Shown: positions 48,099 to 60,310, counted from the first letter of the stretch. The stretch: 64,000 bases of DNA from Xylogone sp. PMI_703 (GCA_021399445.1 JAJTUQ010000004.1:6262001-6326000), one strand, 5' to 3'. The notes: generated by a model from the letters alone, not told the origin. A program made the numbers and translations.

Positions 48099-50153
48099 TT
48101 ACCTTGCTTTTTCACGCCTGTGAAACCAAATAGTAATCTGCGTAAGGATGATCATAGCAACTGACAGGAATAGTACAGTGGCAAACCCTGACTTGTACTG
48201 AGGCGCATGAATCTGTTGCCATACTATTAGAGGAAGCCAGATCTGGAAGACGTAAGCCATCTGGTTCATGCTTCCTGTAACAATAGCACGCTCTTCGTTG
48301 TTATCTGCACATATCTCATGTGCCCATCTATGGCAAACATATTAGGTCTCTATGGTTCGCGATCATGGGGACGGATGCAACTCACGACATGATGATGCCT
48401 GCTAACGCCGCGCCCGGCCCCATAAAAATATAGCAAGTCCATCTCCAGCCGTTTGGGATATTCCAGTACCATAATGACGCATAGACGATAATATTTATAG
48501 CCTTGTCAACTATTAGAATTTTCTCTAAATATAGATCGTTATCGATGATACTCACACCGCCAACGTATATAGCAGGCCATCTACGACCCTTGAGGATGGA
48601 GTCTGAAGTCCACGCAAATACCATGGTTGTAAAGACTTGGAGGCCACTCGTAGTTGTCGGATAAGTGTTGATCTGAGTTACTGTATAGACTGGGTTCTTT
48701 GAGTCTTTCAAAAATTGAGCGAAGACAGGTTGACCAGATGCACCGCCGTTGTTCCAACATCTGCTAAACATCAATTTCAAGCATGCAGCATTATTTCAGT
48801 TGCATACTCACGCATAAAGAGGTACAAGACACCAGAATCTCCATGACGTGAATATCTGTATAAGCTTGTCCTTAGTATAAGGCTTTCTGCCTGCGCGGCC
48901 CTCAACTTCCATTCTCCTTCTAGCGAGTATAATATCCTTAAGATCTGTAGTCAGTTTTCCGTATACTAACCGAGTGCTTCAGTGTACCTACCGTTTCGTT
49001 GAAGTATTTTGCTCGTGTGATCTCTGGAAGATCCGGAAGCAAGAAGAATCCTGCTAGGGCAACTGGAAGAGAGATAATACCATCCACGACGAAAAGCCTG
49101 TTATTTGTTAAGCAAATTTATACCACATGGCCAATATATATACCTACCATTGCCAACCTTTCAAGCCACCTTTGCCATCAAGATGGTAGACAGCAGCCAT
49201 CAAGTATCCGGAGAACATGGTACCAACGGCTGAGCTCATTTGGAATAGACAGGTTCGCTTTGCCAATTCGTCGCTGCGGTCTAGACAGATTTTAATCGAT
49301 AGTGCTTGAAAAGAGGAAGAAATACCTACACCATGACCCAATGATGTATATCATGCCTGGATATAGTGCACTTTCAAAGAGACCTAAATAAATCAGTCAC
49401 TATAGGATTACAAAACAGGCGCCGAATCCTTTACCAACAAAGAACCTGATGGCGTACAACTGTTTGGCACTGGTGGCTCGACAGGAACACATTGTGAGAA
49501 TAGTCCAGCAGAGCTAGATATATGTCAACTTCATTTCTTGACGTATGATAGAAGTTTCTTACCTCAATAGCAGGAATAAAGTAGGATGGCCGAACACGAG
49601 TAAGCAAAATATTAGATGGTAGACCTCCAAGGACGTAACCAACACTCCAGCATGTTTGCATATAATTCAACTGATTCCCAAACATGTTGAGGTCTTCTTT
49701 CCTGTATTGATACTATAAGTAAGCATCGTCCAAGTTCAATTAGGTGAACTTACATTCCGGACACGAATGCATTGTTGATATTGATTTGATCTAAGGAAAA
49801 TCACGGACATCAGCACAGTTCTAGATCGACGGCTTTCTAGTTTCATACCGAGATATTTTACAAAGTAACCTAGATAGATGTTAGTGATATATGGATGAAC
49901 GCCATATGTGATTGTTTATCTTACCAAAGCAGGACAAAGTAAGTAGGACACAGTCTAGCTTAAAGAGCAGTCTGCGTTCCTCTGGGGACTTGTCCAACGA
50001 ATCCCAGATATAGCTTACCCATCTTCTCTTGGGTTTTTCTGAAATAAGGTTTTCGACACGCGTAGTTTCATCCCTAGTGTCTACGGTCTCGACTTCCAAG
50101 ATATTGGATTTTTGGTCCAAGTTAGTCTCCGCCGGATTGTTGGAGGTAGCCAT
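48099..50153 (-). CDS. MFS permease, Dal5/Liz1 (anion:cation symporter) type, 12 exons
   Basis: Membrane transporter of the group that carries allantoate, pantothenate, nicotinate and similar organic anions. Reads leftward from the ATG at 50153 through about 12 exons. Exon 1 ends at 49925. The junctions I worked through keep phase and end at TAA 48099-48101, for about 490-500 aa. Seen: a charged 60-residue N-terminus, then LLFKLDCVLLTLSCFGYFVKYLDQ, the family's helix 1. NAFVSGMKEDLNMFGNQLNYM and SVGYVLGGLPSNILLTRVRP follow. GLFESALYPGMIYIIGSWYR and DELAKRTCLFQMSSAVGTM are the classic family motifs. NGWRWTCYIFMGPGAA and SWAHEICADNNEERAIVTG are in the last third. No lesions seen. It lies between the AKR and a zinc-cluster regulator, on the same strand as both, which fits uptake of the substrate for the neighbouring enzymes. 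Confidence 0.85.
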
Positions 50154-50429
50154 CTTTAGAACGGCAGCAGTATCGTGATGTCTTGGAACTTCAACTGATT
50201 GAAGGGAAGATCATAGGTATCCGGGTTTGGAATGAGATTGAGCAAGGGTGACTATGAAGACCTAGATATACACCGGCATAACGTTCCTGCGCAATGTAGC
50301 ATCCTGGGAAGCTCTACCCCAGAATGCGGGGACTCCAGATTTCCAGGGAAAGTGGGCTTTCGACGGTCAAATCGGCTCCATTGTTGCAGTTTCTGGTGCA
50401 CTGGCCCCGGTTCGGCGCAACTCCGACGT

Positions 50430-50444
50430 TCGGACAATGTCCGA
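50430..50444. promoter_or_regulatory. 15-bp palindrome CGG-N7-CCG in the permease promoter
   Basis: TCGGACAATGTCCGA is a perfect dyad with a single central base, 277 bases upstream of the permease ATG. Zn2Cys6 dimers bind CGG triplets in this inverted form. It overlaps by one side an everted pair CCGACGTTCGG (50423-50433). The regulator encoded next door is the obvious candidate binder (inference). Confidence 0.55.
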
Positions 50445-50672
50445 GTGTGTCTTCAGAGCTCTCTCCTGCCGCGTGTTCCTGAAGATCGCTCCATTGTGAT
50501 CTGATACATCTGCTGAATGCCAACCAGCGGTCTAGCATGCGTACATTGAGCCACAATATTGGTAACCAACTACATTTGCACATAATCTAATTCTTGCATG
50601 GGGCTACAGCAGGAGAAAATGAAAGTCAGATCTGAACTGGGTAATAGCCGATAGGAATCCAGTTTTAAATTA

Positions 50673-52678
50673 CTATCTATTAGTATCTTCAGGGAAAGAT
50701 ATGAGAAAGAAGTCTAACGAGGTTGGGAAGTCATTCCAAGTCTCCGGGAAATCTAACCCAAATCCTTCAAAAGAATTTAACATACCCTCCTGAAGCAAAC
50801 CTTGATTTTCTGCCATATCATTCATGGTATGATTAACGTTAACCTGTGCGGGTAGCCTGGTTTCCCTCGACCTCAGCTTTACTAGCATCTTTTTTAGCCC
50901 ATTAGCGATATGATATGTCAAATGCTTGTCTGAAGCTTTAACTCCGGACATGGTATCTATGACGTTTTGTATAAGACTCAAGACCTGGTGGCGGTCTATA
51001 TTGAGTGATGCCGAGCTCCATTTCCAGGCCACTTTTAGAAGAAAGACTGCTGAGAACGCAACCATGGTATGAGTAAATAGGGGTACCCCAACTAAGGCTG
51101 TACGAATATCTGGCTCATAAAGCACCATATTTAATGTTGCCATAGCAGAAGATATGGCAATATTTGCAGCTTCTCTTCGATCAATAGACAAAGCTGCATG
51201 TGATGGGATTGCCCTGAGCGAAAGCGAATTTAACTGGAACTTCGCAAAGTAATAATGTAACACAACGCCCTTGGAAGGATAAGAACCCACGTATGGGCTG
51301 TCCTCTAGAATTATACATGAGCATATTATGATAAAGCTGTAAGGGAGGATGTATTGTTGACATACCTGACTTAGGTTCCCACTTCATCCGCCAAGTTTCA
51401 ATTTCTACATTAAAACCTCTTAACGCGTGGAAATCCACTTCATCTAGTGGTTGCTCTATATCAGATCCAAATCTGCGATATGCTCTTATGAGACTTAAAA
51501 ACAAGGCAACTTGGGCAATCATCCTAATGTCTCCTGGTCTTGTAGATGGGTGCTGTAAGAAGTCTTCATAGCTCTCAATGCTCTCATCTTGGATAACCGG
51601 AGGACGATTGTATGCTATGCTGAAATGATGATCACAGACATACAAAAGATACCACAGTTGTGCACGCTCGAATTGATCTGGCTTACCACGAAATAGCTTT
51701 TGAAGGCTTTGATGTAAGCCCATTTCTGTTGCAATTCTTACAGCATGGCCAGACAACATCCAGCTCAGATCTGACAGCCAAAATGCACCTATAGCAAGAC
51801 CACGAATTTCGTCTAAAGTGTGATAACGGTTAAAAATTGAAGTTGATAAGACGGATATGAACGCAGAATAACAAGTGTCAAATATATCATTCCTGTCAGG
51901 TATATGAAGTGCAGCAACTGCTAATATGGCTGTTAGAAGTAAAGGTGACGATTGCCTAACAGAAGCCAAGTTCGGATGAACAAGTGCGATCCCACCCCAG
52001 AGGAAGTGGTTCATTTTCTGGCTGAAAAACTGGAAGAGATCTTCGGCTTCCTTAAGAGGGAGCAATCCACGGGATATGAAGTCATCCTCCACTTCTACTG
52101 TCGGTGGTCGATTTGGTGGATTACTTCGTAAATTGCGTAATTTAGTAACCTCGAATAAGCTGCGCATTGGAGCAGAGACAAGCTCGGGTTCTTCTGGTTC
52201 TTGGGAATTCTCCCGGGTCATTGACATTGTTGCCGTTTCCGCACGTGGGACTATATTCAACTCCGGGTCGTAAGGCCCGTAATTGGAGATATCATTTAAA
52301 CCATTGCGTCGGAGAAGGTCAGCTACAGCAGCTTGGAGCTGCGCTGTCTTCGCCGTGGCAATTCTCTTCCAGCTTCATGAAAACCCGTTAGCCCCACACC
52401 CACAGCTCATGATAGACAGTTAAAATGGAAGACCAACTTTGAGTCATCTTCAATAAATCTCTGCAATTGGTTATTATTAGCACACTTGTAATTATGTCGT
52501 CGGCACCTGATGCAAGCAGACTCTCCCGGCTTCTTCTCACACTTGACCTTATGCTTCTTGCATTCAACGCCTACAAGTGAATAGACCCAGTTAATCATCA
52601 GCTGGAAGTGTACCGCACTAGATAAGTAACGAGACACGTACACGCTCTGGCCTTGGATATCCTAGGTTCGTCCGCCAT
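50673..52678 (-). CDS. Zn(II)2Cys6 transcription factor, 602 aa
   Basis: Nuclear zinc-cluster regulator, read leftward from the ATG at 52678. Exons are 52678-52642, 52570-52438, 52372-51366 and 51304-50673, all in phase. Seen: zinc cluster at residues 13-40, CVECKKHKVKC then eight residues to CIRC and RRHNYKC (CX2CX6CX8CX2CX6C). Its first Cys codon is split by intron 1. The linker WKRIATAKTAQLQAAVADLL looks like a short dimerisation coil. The Fungal_trans middle domain includes HPNLASVRQSSPLLLTAILA, GAFWLSDLSWMLSGHAVRIA and TEMGLHQSL. The C-terminus is acidic and aromatic (LDFPETWNDFPTSLDFFLIS), plausibly an activation region. It is directly upstream of the permease on the same strand, with only 519 bases between. 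It is the likely local regulator of the GMC/AKR/permease group. Confidence 0.87.
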
Positions 52679-53340
52679 TGCGCAAGCTCGTACGAGGAGA
52701 TGCTGAGAGTGGTTGTGGTGACGGTTTTGGGGAAGCTCTAAGATCGCAATATGCTGCAGCGGTTGTCGGGATTGATTGCAGCAAGGGTCTGGGTTGGCAC
52801 CGCCGCATCGGACTCAAGGGTGGGGGCACGTGATCAAATTGATGATGCGCCGACGATCCTAGCTATAGGTGAGTACAACCATACTAAACTACTACTACCA
52901 CCTCCATCAGCTACTTGTACGACTCTCTGCTCTGAGCCAAATAAAGCCTCAAGTATGTGGTTTAGGTCTATTATACGGATCCGTACAAATTTATATGCGG
53001 CACGGCGCCGGGCGGCCTTGAATGGTGGTAGCCTATGCGTTCAGGCAGCGCTTCCCGATTAGGAGTAAAAGCTTCGCTTCGTCGATGCTTCGCGAGGCCG
53101 CCGCATGGGCGTTCCTGATCGGGAGTTTCTGCTTCACTCGAGCCTTCGCAGTCACACAGTGCTCTCAACTTGCGTCGCTGCGCGATGGGACCGGGTGCGT
53201 TGGAATCGGCGTCGCACGTACTCTCGAACGGTGTGCAGTGCATCGTGGTTGCAGACAATTTTTTTCACCGGCCCCAGAGTTTTTCGCTCTTAACCTGCAC
53301 CTGCGGCGCACTTGGATATATATAAATCAGAGAAAATAAC
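52679..53340. other. regulator promoter and flanking GC-richer stretch
   Basis: No gene supported. The stretch 52960-53290 is GC-richer than what follows and contains imperfect repeats of GCGTTC and GCTTCG motifs. CCG/CGG triplets occur near 52800. Confidence 0.45.
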
Positions 53341-54845
53341 TATATAAATACTGAATAAAATAAAATAATTAATTAATTAACAAATGAACTTTAACCTTCT
53401 TAAGCTAATCAAGTATCTGTTTAACTAACCTCGAATACGTTATACTTAAGGCTTATGATTAATCTATGATTAGTTTATGACTCGACGTTAATTACCTAGT
53501 TAATAAAAGTCTAACGTAATAAGAATAATATAGGAAAAAAAAAAAACTGAGTATAAAAATAAAATATTATATAACCACTTTAATGTTAAACTATATTTAG
53601 TATAAAAAAACATTATATGTTTTTCAACAAAACTCTGATCAGATATTATATATATCTTATAACTCAAATTATTCTTTTATCTAAGCTTAAAGTTAATCTT
53701 TATTAATTATCAAATCTATGTTCTATTTTTATATTATCCAGTAATAAATTATATCCTAGTTAAATAATTATTAAACATTCAAAAAATAAATAATTTATTA
53801 ATAATTAAATAAAAAGATTTATTAGATTATTAAATTATAACATAAACACTTAACTAACATATTGGCTAAACTAGAATATTTTATGTAATTATACAAATAA
53901 GCAAAAAGATAATTAATTACTTATATTTTTTGTTTTACTTATATATATTTAATAATTATATTTGACTATTTTTACTTATTTATGTATAAACAAGGTAAAA
54001 ACAGTATATCTACTTTATAATAACTTTATAAGTACTGACTAGTATAGACTTTACTCGGTCACCTAGAGTATCCTAGAATCTTGGGTCAAATTCCAGGGAA
54101 ATAAAGTACTAGAACATAAGGGCAAGAAAAGGTCAAATGATGTATATCTTGACATATAAGCAAAGTATGGACAAGCAGTAAATAGTGGACAATTCGGGGG
54201 CTTCTTATATACAATCTGATACTGATTACAAGTAAGTCAAAAGGTTAGAAAAGTAAAAGATAAAAAGATAAGAAAATATAAAGAGAAGTACAGAAGTCGA
54301 GAAAGAGTCAAATATTAAGACATAGGCCCCGACGAGGACTAGACACCAGAGGAAATCGATATAATATAATATAATAATAGATTAATATTTAAGATATTGA
54401 TTTAAGTTAAATCTTAAAAGATTATCTTTTATAAAGTTAAAATAAATTAAATTTTATTATAACTAAAAGTATAAAATTAATCTTAAAAATAATAAAAAAA
54501 GATAAGATTATTTTACTTTTTTTTATAAATAAAGTTAATATATTAGATTTATTTTAAAAAAAGTTAAAAAAAGGTTATTATAAAAATATTATTAAATTTA
54601 TAATTATACTTAAGTTTATATTACTTATTATTATTCAGATTATAATACATATTTTTTAGTAAATATTATATTATTCAGTAAAATAATATTTAAAGTAATT
54701 CTAAAAAAGTAATCAAGAAAAAATAGGTTTTTTAGATATAAAAATAAGATAACTTTAACAAGATCAAGAAGTTAAAAACTTTATTATTATTACTTAATAT
54801 ATATTATTTGATTATATTCACTAAACGAAGTTATTAATAATTTAC
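53341..54845. other. 1.5-kb extremely AT-rich block
   Basis: Almost only A and T, with no open frame of note and many TTAATTAAT/TAATTAT strings. It begins abruptly after a normal-composition stretch and ends at the LTR. This is typical of heavily RIP-mutated repeats in moulds; no source family can be read. Confidence 0.75.
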
Positions 54846-55060
54846 TGTGGTAGGGAAAACAGTATACGGCACGTGCGTAGCACGTGTACGTGCAGCGTAT
54901 CATGTGACCTGTACGTAGTATATAGAGCACGGTTCTTACAACCGTACAATAATCAACCACCTTCACTCCTATTCTACCAGACCTTGCCTTCTGATTGGTC
55001 AGTTGTATTGTATTACTGTATATACTACCCCAACACCTCTTAGCACCTCTCTCTTCCACA
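54846..55060 (+). mobile_element. LTR (215 bp) with primer-binding-site-like neighbour
   Basis: Runs from TGTGGTAGGGAA to CTTCCACA, the TG...CA ends of an LTR. The next bases, TTGGTGACCAACGC, start with the TGG expected of a tRNA primer site, so the LTR reads as a 5' LTR on the plus strand. It contains a palindromic CACGTGCGTAGCACGTG, a CATGTG and an ATTGG box. Its sequence is hardly AT-biased compared with both neighbours, so it may be younger. Confidence 0.65.
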
Positions 55061-55079
55061 TTGGTGACCAACGCAGGGA

Positions 55080-55935
55080 GAGTGTTGATTGGCTGGCTAG
55101 TATATATTGAGTGATCAATACAGCGGTAGAGTGGGAGACCGTCAATTGAGGGTTCGGTTCAAAGGAAGCATTCGATTCAGTTGTGCGATTGAGAGCCGAG
55201 CAATTCAGTCATACGATGGGTTCTGTGTCAGCAAGATTATAAGACGATTTATTGGCTAGTTCTACGATTTGAGCGATACGATTGGCCAGAGCGGCAAGCA
55301 CTGAGAGTCCTGAAGATGAGCGATATACGATTGAGAGCAAGGCGAGCGATTGAGTTGATTCAAGTGGGAGTCCCGGAGACCCTGAAAAGCCTTTGAAATT
55401 GCGGTCACAGAGCATGCGACGTTGCCAGCACAGCGAGACCCGCCTGATATCAGTGCATACGAGGATATGTGGGCCAGGCGAATACGACGATCTGATTGGC
55501 TATTTTGACGATTTTGAGCGATTTTATTGGCTAGAGTTCAGAGCTTTGATTCCGAGCAATGCGACTTGAGGACGGGGACGAAGTCTCCAGGACGAGCTTC
55601 CTTCCAGGGGACGAGGGGATTTGAGGTTATTCGATTCGACGATTCTATTGGTCAGATTTAGCAATTTGAACAATTCAAGCGATCTGATTGGTCAGTACGA
55701 TACGGCCTGGTGACCATACCTTTCAAGCGGAGATTCGAGTGATCAGGGAGGTTCAAGAGTGTTGGTTGAGCGATCTGATTAGTCAGGAGAATACCGGCAA
55801 GAGATTTGAGAACTTCGATTTGAGTTGAAGATATTGGATGAGTCGGCTTTACGATTCGAGCGATATGATTGGTCTGTACAATTCGATTATAAGGGATTTG
55901 AGCGATTTGATTGGTTCGGCAGAGACATGGAGCCA
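55080..55935. repeat. array of degenerate ATTGG-containing repeats
   Basis: About a dozen loose copies of GAGCGATxTGATTGGTCAG, for example GAGCGATACGATTGGCCAGA, AAGCGATCTGATTGGTCAG, GAGCGATATGATTGGTCTG and GAGCGATTTGATTGGTTC. They are separated by 20-80 bases. Each contains ATTGG, the complement of a CCAAT box. The array lies between the LTR and the end of the retroelement coding region. Confidence 0.7.
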
Positions 55936-56239
55936 CAGAGGGCCAGAGTAGTATACAGGGCCATACCGGTTAGACCAGAGTTTGTGTAAGACCTACGAGA
56001 GGCAGGACCTGGGCCACGATGGGAGTTATAGCTATCCATGCCTTCTGGTATCAGTTGTTTATTTTCTTCTTTTACAATTTCCTTTAGCCTCTCCTTTTCT
56101 TTTCCTCTCATAACTCTTTTTTCATCCTCTGAGTTATTGTTTTCGGTTCTACTTAACTCTTCGTCTGACACATCTTGTTGGTCGGGTATTCTTTCGCTTT
56201 TACTGTTATTATCATTCTCTCTTTCATCTTGTTCCTCGT

Positions 56240-59200
56240 CACCTTTACTTTCATAATATCCATTCCTTTTTCTGAAGACTTTTAGTCTGTTTTCAGCATA
56301 TGTCTCCTAGAGTAGAGTTTCGTTGAACTTTTCCAAACAGTATAACCTTTTTCTCTTTAGTACATTTGTAATTTTGTAAAGTCTTATTTATCTGTATTTT
56401 AATTTCACTTTTCTGGATTTGTTAATTTCTTTTAGTGTGTTCCAGACTAGAACAACTTCCCTTTTCTTGAACTCTTTTGTCTTTACTCTCTTGTATGAAT
56501 CAAACCATTCTTTTCTGTCTATTCTACGTTTTTGAAGTTGATCCTTGGCTTTTATTATAGCCTTGTCTCTTAAGTTTAACTGTCTGGCCCTTAATGTTAG
56601 TAAGTCTGCAGTTGTCTTCACTTTCTCTTATTCGAAAACCTTTTAAGTCTTGTACTTAACCTCCGTTAAAAGTATCATGTTATACTCATAAATTAACGCA
56701 CAAAAGGCTTGGTTAGTAGTAACTTTGGTTGTAGCTCGATCCGTTATCAGAATGTTATAAAACTTACGTCTTTATCCAGTCTTTCCTTTATTAGTTATCT
56801 TTGACAAGTTGTCGATAATAGGTTTATGGCCTCTTTTTATTATTTTGTGCATTTCTGGATAATATACTGAAATTGTAACATGATGTATACTGAACATTTT
56901 TGTGAACTATTTCACTTCTTTTTGGTTTTCTAGATTATTATCCACAACTAATCTTTCAAACATTCTATGACAGTAGATTAGGTCTTCTCGAATAAATTAT
57001 GTTATATTTCTCGTATTTACTTTCTAGAATGTTCTCCCTTCCACCCAGCCAGATAACTACTCTTTAGCCAATGTTAAGTAGTTATATCCGTTATCCATAG
57101 ACATATAGATAATGTCTATATTAATAATCTGTTACAGATATATTAAAGAGGTAAAGAATAAAAGTTTTTATGTTTGCTCTATAGTTTTTTTCTGATATTC
57201 TTCACAAGTTTCATAGTATGATTTGACTTCCTGATATAGTCTTGGTTATTAGTATCGATCAACAATTTTCTGATATATTTTATCACGTCCTCGGTAACTA
57301 CTTTCTTTGTGTAATTCCTTCAGAATTTTACTTTTTTCCTTTTCTACAATAATCACATGAGTTCTGGGAATAGCCTTTCCTGTTCTGTGGTATAGGATTC
57401 GCTTTATTACTTTATACCTCAAAGCTTTATTCTTAAACTTCTGAAACTCTGTTATGTCTATTCTATCTGGGTGCTTCAAAGTTAGGAGGAATTACACGAT
57501 TTCATGATATTTTTCTGGGTAATCTTCATCAAGTAACTTTTCAGGTTCGGCCGAAAGTATAGCTATTCTTAAACTGTAAAGGTCTCCATCGATTCAGTTA
57601 TTCATATCTTCCTCCAGCTCAACAGTTTCATGATCAGCTTTTGGTCGCCGAGATAGGCTATCTGTAGTCCTATTCTTCTTTCCTGGAATATGCTTAACAT
57701 CGAAGTCAAAAAGTCTAATCTAAGTAATCTATTATGTCAATAATATTCCAGGAATATCTGATATAACCTTATTTAACTAAGTGACCAAAACATTTATATC
57801 TGTTTTTATTACGAATCTCGTTTTGTATAACCATGAACAGAACTTCTTTAAAGCTTTTAGTAAACTTTTATATTCTCTTTTAGTAATATCATACTTCGTT
57901 TCAACGTTATTCCAAAGGCTACTCTCATATCGACACAGATGTCTCATTTCATCCTTTCTTATTTGTATCAAGACAGCTCCTTATCTTGTTAAAAATACAT
58001 TTATTATCAGAATGATTATACAGCCAGAAGTATAATCTATTCGAATCAGTACAAGTATTATAGTTAATGTGTACTTTAGCCTATTTATGGCTTTATCCTG
58101 CTTTACTCCTCATTCGAATTCAGCACCTTTTTTTAATAATTTGTATATCAGGACTGTTATAATAGCAAAGTCCTTAACCCAGATTCTGTAGTAAACGTAG
58201 ATTCCCAGGAATCCTCTCATTTTTTTCTTGTCCTTACACCTTGGCCAATCAAGTATTTTTAAGACCTTGACATTGTCTGGATATCTCCTGTTGATATTGT
58301 ACATATATCTTATAATCTTAATTCTTTTTATTCTGAATTATGATTTTGGACCAATTGTTACTCTTACTCTTTCCAGGTTACAGAGGACTTTATCCAGGCT
58401 TTGTATATGTTCAAGCACAAATCTTCAGATTCCAGGAACGACTTCTTTATTATCATAAGTTGTAATAAGTCCTTTAACTGGAATATTGTCCAAAAAGGGT
58501 TTGCAGATATATGAGATCAGATTTTGTAGTATCTGGGTGACTATCTGTATGAACTAGGTTACAGAATTAGTAACTCCTTGTAGTAATCTTGTGAATCTCA
58601 ATAGTCCTAGAAGAGTTATAAATACTGTCATGTCCTGGCTTTGCTCAATTAGTAATACTTGGTCATATCCAGAAAAGAAATCCACAAGAGAAGTAATTAC
58701 ATACTCTGTAAATTCCTCTGTAAATTCGTTTGCTGAAGGTGGTAAATTCGTATCTCTAATCGTGACCTTGTTCATCCTTGTAATTACATTAATTAGTTGA
58801 TGGTTTTTACTTTTTTTTTCTACCAGAAATTATTTATTTCTGTAAGGTTTATAATTTCGTTCTAGGACTCTTTGATCAAGATACTCTTATATTATTCGGA
58901 TTACTTTCTCCTTTAACGTTTTTGGTAATAGAATATTTTTGTCTTATTAAGTTATATGCTTAATCATTCAGATTTTCTGTGGTAGTATAACTTTAGGTCG
59001 GATAATTTTTATATAAGAAAAGTCGAATACTATAATAACTTTTCGGTTAAACAAAAGTTCAATAAATAAATTCTGTTCTTGTTTAGTTAGTTGATCTTTG
59101 ATAATCAACTTGTCTACTCTCTCAGGGGTTAACCATTCTCCTTTTTATATGTTAAAGAACTTCGGCGTAATTCAGTAGTTATATTTTCCAAGAATGGTAA

Positions 59201-60310
59201 GTAATACCTTTAGCTTCTTCAGTTCTTCCTTCCAGTTATCAATGCTCTTAGGCTTATTCTCATCTGACTTCCTCAAATCTACCAGTCTGACTTTCTGGTC
59301 CTTCCTTTTGTACATGGTGAGAACTTGAGCTTCTGACAGTGTCTTCATGACTTTAGAGTAATCCCAGTTGCTGTAGTTATATGTTCACATTATCCTTAGT
59401 TCCATTTTACCCTGTTTATCCGGAGACCTTGGGATAAGGCCAGAGTCTCTGTTTCTTACAACTTTAACTTTTATTCTTGACATTTGTACTTTTTTCTGGC
59501 TTATAATCTCAGAAGTACTTATTCTGTCGGTATTCTGCCCCCTGGAAGTACTGACTACTCTTTTCCCTGGAGTATTACTGTATTAACTTGTATATTATGG
59601 ACAAGGTATGTCGAAACTCTAAGTTTTACCTTTTTGTTGATGTTTTAGCTGTACAGTATAGTATATATCCTGTTGTCCTTAGTCTATATTTCTATCTGTA
59701 TCTTTTATATAAACAGTATTCTTAGTATTAGTTCTGACTCTATAATATTAGTCACAAAAATCGGGGTTGTTATTATTATATTCTTAACTTTTATTTCAAC
59801 ATTATCGTATACTCCGTCAAATCTCTTATACTCTTTAATAACTAAGACCAACATCATTTCAGGGTTTAGTCACACAGGTAGCCCTGCTTCTTATACTAGA
59901 TAACTAATTATCATATTTATCTTTGTCTTAGTATCGATTAACGTTTGCCATAAAACAGAATCTCTGATCTTTACGTTAATCTTTGGTATCTTAGCTATAT
60001 ATTGTCTTTCCAGACTTCTTCTGATCGAATTGACTTTCGTTTCTGGCTCAGTCTTTCGGTATTATTAACCTTCTCTCCCGAATATTAATTTCTGTATTAA
60101 GTTTGATGAAGACAAGATTTCTCCGACAGTTAACTTAATTTTCTGATCCAAAATCTTCCTAAGGATTGTTTCAGGGGAATTTATTTCTTGTAGTTTATCC
60201 TGGAAAGTGACTTTCTTCTCTTTCGCTAAACGTTCTTTTAAGTTTCCTGCTAATTTCAAGGTTAAGTATTCCAAATCCATCTTATCGTCCTTTTTTTTCA
60301 TTGTCGTAAA
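56240..60310 (-). pseudogene. Ty3/gypsy pol remnant (PR-RT-RH-IN)
   Basis: Recognisable pieces, right to left: protease-side text at 60065-60301; RT core with NLPPSANEF and LVDFFSGYDQV at about 58554-58775. Next is the catalytic box at 58485-58493, reading LDN where the active enzyme has LDD. Then come the RT/RNase H connection VLKILDWPRCKDKKKMRGFLG (58110-58304) and RNase H with YDITKREYKSLLKALKKF and TDINVLV (57777-57971). The integrase zinc region is LHKESSYRGRDKIYQKIVDRY (57249-57479), with Tyr where the finger His belongs, and the integrase end TTADLLTLRARQLNLRDKA is at 56388-56621. ETYAENRLKVF follows near 56300. Both missing residues (Asp to Asn, His to Tyr) arise from single C/T or G/A transitions. 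There are stops in every domain, so no activity is possible. Confidence 0.85.

Noticed and set aside
54790..55071. 93-codon minus-strand frame over the LTR
   Set aside because: Covers the LTR itself; coding is not expected there and no motif is present.
57781..58800. Plus-strand hydrophobic frames over the retroelement
   Set aside because: Shadows of AT-rich pol sequence on the opposite strand; Ile/Leu/Phe/Ser-rich only because of base composition.
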